A stretch of 9,786 bases of DNA from Bacteroidales bacterium (GTDB taxonomy: Bacteria > Bacteroidota > Bacteroidia > Bacteroidales > UBA1402): positions 1 to 9,786 of the forward strand of contig JAAZGQ010000403.1 of assembly GCA_012511135.1 (NCBI GenBank), read 5' to 3'. A model generated the notes under the pieces. The model made no database searches, had not been told where the DNA came from, and worked only from the letters and a program-made list of their open reading frames with translations. The position numbers and the translations under genes were made by a program. Below are positions 7,563-9,786 of the stretch, piece after piece; positions within the stretch are counted from its first letter, which is position 1; each line of letters begins with the position of its first letter.

Positions 7563-7604
7563 CAAAAGACATGAAGAGAAACTAAACCCTAATATATATT
7601 TATT

Positions 7605-8975
7605 ATGATTGAGTCCAAGATTGAAAAAAAGCTACAGGAAATGAGGGCTTTTTACCGTACAAACAGCACTAAAGAAAATAATTACCGTATTAATTCACTC
7701 AAAACCCTTTATTCGGCCATCACTCAACACGAAACCAGATTGATGGAGGCATTGGCCAAAGATCTGCACAAATCTCATTTTGAATCTTTTGCCACGGAGA
7801 TCAGCATTGTACTGCAGGAAATTCGCTATCAGATAAGACATTTGAAAAAATGGTCCAAAACCAAAAGAAAAGTTACTCCATTGGTTTTCTTTCCCTCCAG
7901 GAGTTATATTTATAAGGAGCCGTATGGTGTGGTTCTAATTATAGCTCCCTGGAATTATCCTTTTCATTTGCTCTTTAATCCCCTGGTCGGAGCCTTGGCG
8001 GCCGGCAATTGTGCCATGCTCAAGACTTCTCCCCTGGCTCCGGCTACTGCCGAAGTTATGGAAAAAATTGTGTCTTGTTTTCCTCCTGAATACATCAGTA
8101 TCTGGCATGGACATAGGGAGGTGAACCAGGCTTTGCTCAAAGCCCGCTTTGACTATATTTTTTATACTGGCAGCCCGGCAGTAGGCAAAATTGTCATGGA
8201 AGCCGCTTCAAAACACCTGACTCCCCTCAGTCTGGAACTGGGAGGCAAAAGTCCCTGCATTGTAGACAGGGATGCCAACATTCGTTTTGCTGCCAGAAGA
8301 ATTGCCTGGGGCAAAACAATTAACGCCGGGCAAACCTGTATTGCTCCCGACTATTTGTTAGTGCATCAAAGCGTGAAAGAGGATTTTTTATCGGAATACA
8401 AACAAGCCATCATATCCATGTTAGGCACTAAGCCGCAGACCTCTCCGGATTATCCGCGCATAGTATCCGCTTCTGCGCTGGAACGCCTGAGCGGCTATCT
8501 TAAAGAGGGTAGAATTGTTTTGGGCGGGACAGTTGAGCCCGAAGATTTGTACATAGAACCCACAGTAATTGAAAATGCTAAACCGGAAGCCGCAATATGG
8601 CAGGAAGAAATTTTCGGTCCTATTTTCCCACTCAAGGAGTTTAATCAAACCGAAGAGCTTATAGAATTTATAAACAATAGAGAAAAACCGCTGGCACTAT
8701 ATTATTTCACCAGAAACAGGAAAAACATCCGCAAGCTATTGAATTCCACTTCTTCGGGTGGAGTTTGCATCAACGACACCCTGCTGCACGTAGCCAATCA
8801 CAGGCTACCTTTTGGAGGAGTGGGAAACAGCGGAACAGGCCAGTATCACGGCAAATTCAGTTTCGAAACCTTTAGCCGAAGCAAAGCAGTAGTTTGCTCC
8901 AGCTCAAACATAGACATTGCACTGAAATATCCGCCTTACAGAGGCAAACTAAAACTATTCAAAAAGCTGCTTTAA
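7605..8975 (+). CDS. NAD(P)-dependent aldehyde dehydrogenase, class 3 type (456 aa)
   Basis: This cytosolic enzyme should oxidise an aldehyde to the acid with NAD(P)+. Length and layout fit the ALDH3-like branch: a helical N-terminus without a signal peptide, the cofactor domain with IIAPWNYPF (Asn117) and FYTGSPAVGK, general-base Glu211 in LELGGKSP, nucleophile Cys245 in AGQTCIAPDY, and EEIFGP (Glu335). The C-terminus KYPPYRGKLK is also typical of class 3. One departure is that the usual KPSE motif reads KTSP (140-143), so the ribose-binding Glu is absent, which may favour NADP+. There is no membrane anchor. The gene is divergent from the hydrolase operon and its TAA shares four bases (TTAA, 8972-8975) with the stop of the opposing fasciclin gene. 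The substrate is unknown. L-lactaldehyde from rhamnose breakdown is conceivable, but class 3 enzymes more often act on longer or aromatic aldehydes. The ATG is preceded by AT-rich sequence with no Shine-Dalgarno. Confidence 0.93.
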   Translation: MIESKIEKKLQEMRAFYRTNSTKENNYRINSLKTLYSAITQHETRLMEALAKDLHKSHFESFATEISIVLQEIRYQIRHLKKWSKTKRKVTPLVFFPSRSYIYKEPYGVVLIIAPWNYPFHLLFNPLVGALAAGNCAMLKTSPLAPATAEVMEKIVSCFPPEYISIWHGHREVNQALLKARFDYIFYTGSPAVGKIVMEAASKHLTPLSLELGGKSPCIVDRDANIRFAARRIAWGKTINAGQTCIAPDYLLVHQSVKEDFLSEYKQAIISMLGTKPQTSPDYPRIVSASALERLSGYLKEGRIVLGGTVEPEDLYIEPTVIENAKPEAAIWQEEIFGPIFPLKEFNQTEELIEFINNREKPLALYYFTRNRKNIRKLLNSTSSGGVCINDTLLHVANHRLPFGGVGNSGTGQYHGKFSFETFSRSKAVVCSSSNIDIALKYPPYRGKLKLFKKLL

Positions 8976-9786
8976 TTCCGGTCTTCGGTATCGAGTAAAC
9001 CTTTGGGTACAAATTCAATATAGTCGTATCCAAAATAATCATTGGTATTACTAGACAATACAGACTTCATCCGAAAGGTATGGATATTGCCGTCTCCTAA
9101 AGAATAGATGCCCAGTATTCTGCGCAGTGAATGGGTACTAAGGCGGCCGCTTTTTCCTTGAGGGTACTGGCAAAAATAATCCGGAGCCTTCATCCATCCT
9201 CGATTTCGTAAATCCTTATCATTACTTATACCATCGTCGTCCGTATTGGCATCAGCAATATATCCTATATCTGGATGTTCCGCATTCTTACCCATATCCA
9301 GAGGTATACCGTTGGGTACATTGTCCACATAGATTTGCACGATATTTCTTTCGCGAGTCTTAATTCCTATTCGAATTTCCCAGGAGCCCTCGGGTACCGG
9401 TGGCAAAATATGAGTAAAGTCGTACCAACCGTAAATATGGAAGCGGTCTCCCTGTAAACTGACTGCACCACCGGTTGGCCGTTTGCTGTTGACTTTGGTT
9501 TCGTCGTCTTTGTATTTGAGATTTTTAAAGAAACCCGAAGGATAATAATATTCAACTTCTGCGTCTACTCCTCTGGCCTTGATATTCATCATCTCGGGTA
9601 AAGTACTGTACACATCGATTCTAATTCTCTTGTTCAACACATCATTAATAACGCTGGCATCGTAAAGCAAAATCTTGTCGATGGGATGAAAAATGCCATT
9701 CACACAGGTAGTATGTTTCATCCCCTTTCCCAGAATACTTATATGCTCACCGGTTTTTTGTACATTGAAACGATTGCCGGCCCGCA
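8972..9786 (-). CDS. Fasciclin-domain protein, C-terminal part (cut by right edge)
   Basis: An ATG lies at 9721, but the frame stays open without a stop to the window edge (RAGNRFNVQKTGEHISILGKG precedes that Met), so this is the 3' part of a longer gene; about 270 residues are visible. The upstream residues plus NGIFHPIDKILLYD match the end of a fasciclin (FAS1) domain, whose last strand typically reads NG-x-[IV]-H-x-ID-x-[VI]-L. A ~220-residue C-terminal part follows, rich in beta strand and aromatics, with an Asp-rich loop DANTDDDGISND and an ending DYIEFVPK, as in carbohydrate-binding-like sandwich domains. Such proteins are often encoded beside SusC/SusD in Bacteroidota and are probably surface lipoproteins; their exact role is unknown. 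The signal peptide would lie outside the window. It points the same way as the hydrolase operon but is separated from it by the dehydrogenase. Confidence 0.75.
   Translation of the reverse strand, partial: RAGNRFNVQKTGEHISILGKGMKHTTCVNGIFHPIDKILLYDASVINDVLNKRIRIDVYSTLPEMMNIKARGVDAEVEYYYPSGFFKNLKYKDDETKVNSKRPTGGAVSLQGDRFHIYGWYDFTHILPPVPEGSWEIRIGIKTRERNIVQIYVDNVPNGIPLDMGKNAEHPDIGYIADANTDDDGISNDKDLRNRGWMKAPDYFCQYPQGKSGRLSTHSLRRILGIYSLGDGNIHTFRMKSVLSSNTNDYFGYDYIEFVPKGLLDTEDRN
9212..9253 (-). other. Asp-rich, possibly calcium-binding loop in the fasciclin-protein C-terminus
   Basis: The encoded stretch DANTDDDGISNDKD has Asp/Asn at alternating positions followed by DG, resembling EF-hand-like or thrombospondin type 3-like calcium loops. 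It is followed by LRNRGWMKAPDYF. Metal binding is inferred from residue pattern only. Confidence 0.35.

Larger units (their letters stand above)
7331..7604. promoter_or_regulatory. Divergent intergenic control region between GH operon and aldehyde dehydrogenase
   Basis: This 274-bp AT-rich stretch separates the start codons of two divergently read genes and holds no credible coding sequence. It must contain the promoter of the hydrolase operon and that of the dehydrogenase. It holds one exact match to the Bacteroidota -7 motif on the minus strand, one variant on the plus strand, and three perfect inverted repeats described separately. Neither start has a Shine-Dalgarno sequence close by, which is normal in this phylum. 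Confidence 0.7.

Noticed and set aside
7331..7604. Small RNA, tRNA or riboswitch in the intergenic region
   Set aside because: No tRNA-like cloverleaf, no known riboswitch core and no hairpin plus U-run terminator could be found.
8972..9721. Complete 249-aa gene starting at the ATG at 9721
   Set aside because: The frame continues upstream without a stop to the window edge and the upstream residues fit the same fasciclin domain, so this Met is internal and the gene is partial.
1..9786. Mobile element, CRISPR array or defence system
   Set aside because: No transposase, integrase, terminal repeats or regularly spaced repeats are visible; the genes are ordinary polysaccharide-locus and metabolic genes.

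Overview
The window looks like chromosomal DNA from a Bacteroidota (Bacteroidetes) bacterium, probably an environmental or plant-polysaccharide-degrading member of the Bacteroidales/Marinilabiliales type. The reasons are runs of large secreted glycoside hydrolases with lipoprotein signals, very short intergenic gaps, starts without Shine-Dalgarno sequences, and a fasciclin-type lipoprotein domain of the kind found beside SusC/SusD genes. The genus cannot be fixed from the sequence alone.

Layout. Positions 1-7330 hold four tightly packed leftward genes, read from right to left: a diverged GH78 alpha-L-rhamnosidase (7330-4502), a GH140/DUF4038 apiosidase-like hydrolase (4490-3048), a second, more canonical GH78 alpha-L-rhamnosidase (3040-260), and the first 86 codons of a GH127/DUF1680 beta-L-arabinofuranosidase-type enzyme (260 to beyond the left edge). 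The gaps are 11, 7 and -1 bp, so this is almost certainly one operon. Positions 7331-7604 are an AT-rich divergent intergenic region with a candidate Bacteroidota promoter element and several perfect inverted repeats. Positions 7605-8975 carry a rightward class 3-type aldehyde dehydrogenase. Positions 8972-9786 carry the 3' part of a leftward fasciclin-domain gene that is open at the right edge and meets the dehydrogenase tail to tail with a 4-bp overlap.

How the genes may work together. Rhamnosidase, apiosidase-like and beta-L-arabinofuranosidase-type enzymes together are what is needed to take apart a rhamnose-, apiose- and arabinose-bearing plant glycan. The closest known precedent is the side chains of pectic rhamnogalacturonan II, though other rhamnosylated glycans are possible. 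The fasciclin gene at the right edge suggests that SusC/SusD-type uptake genes lie just outside the window. The aldehyde dehydrogenase sits on the opposite strand within this locus; its link to the pathway is unproven. I found no RNA gene, insertion sequence or CRISPR array. I see no clearly new system, only a well-formed polysaccharide utilization locus with some points worth checking.
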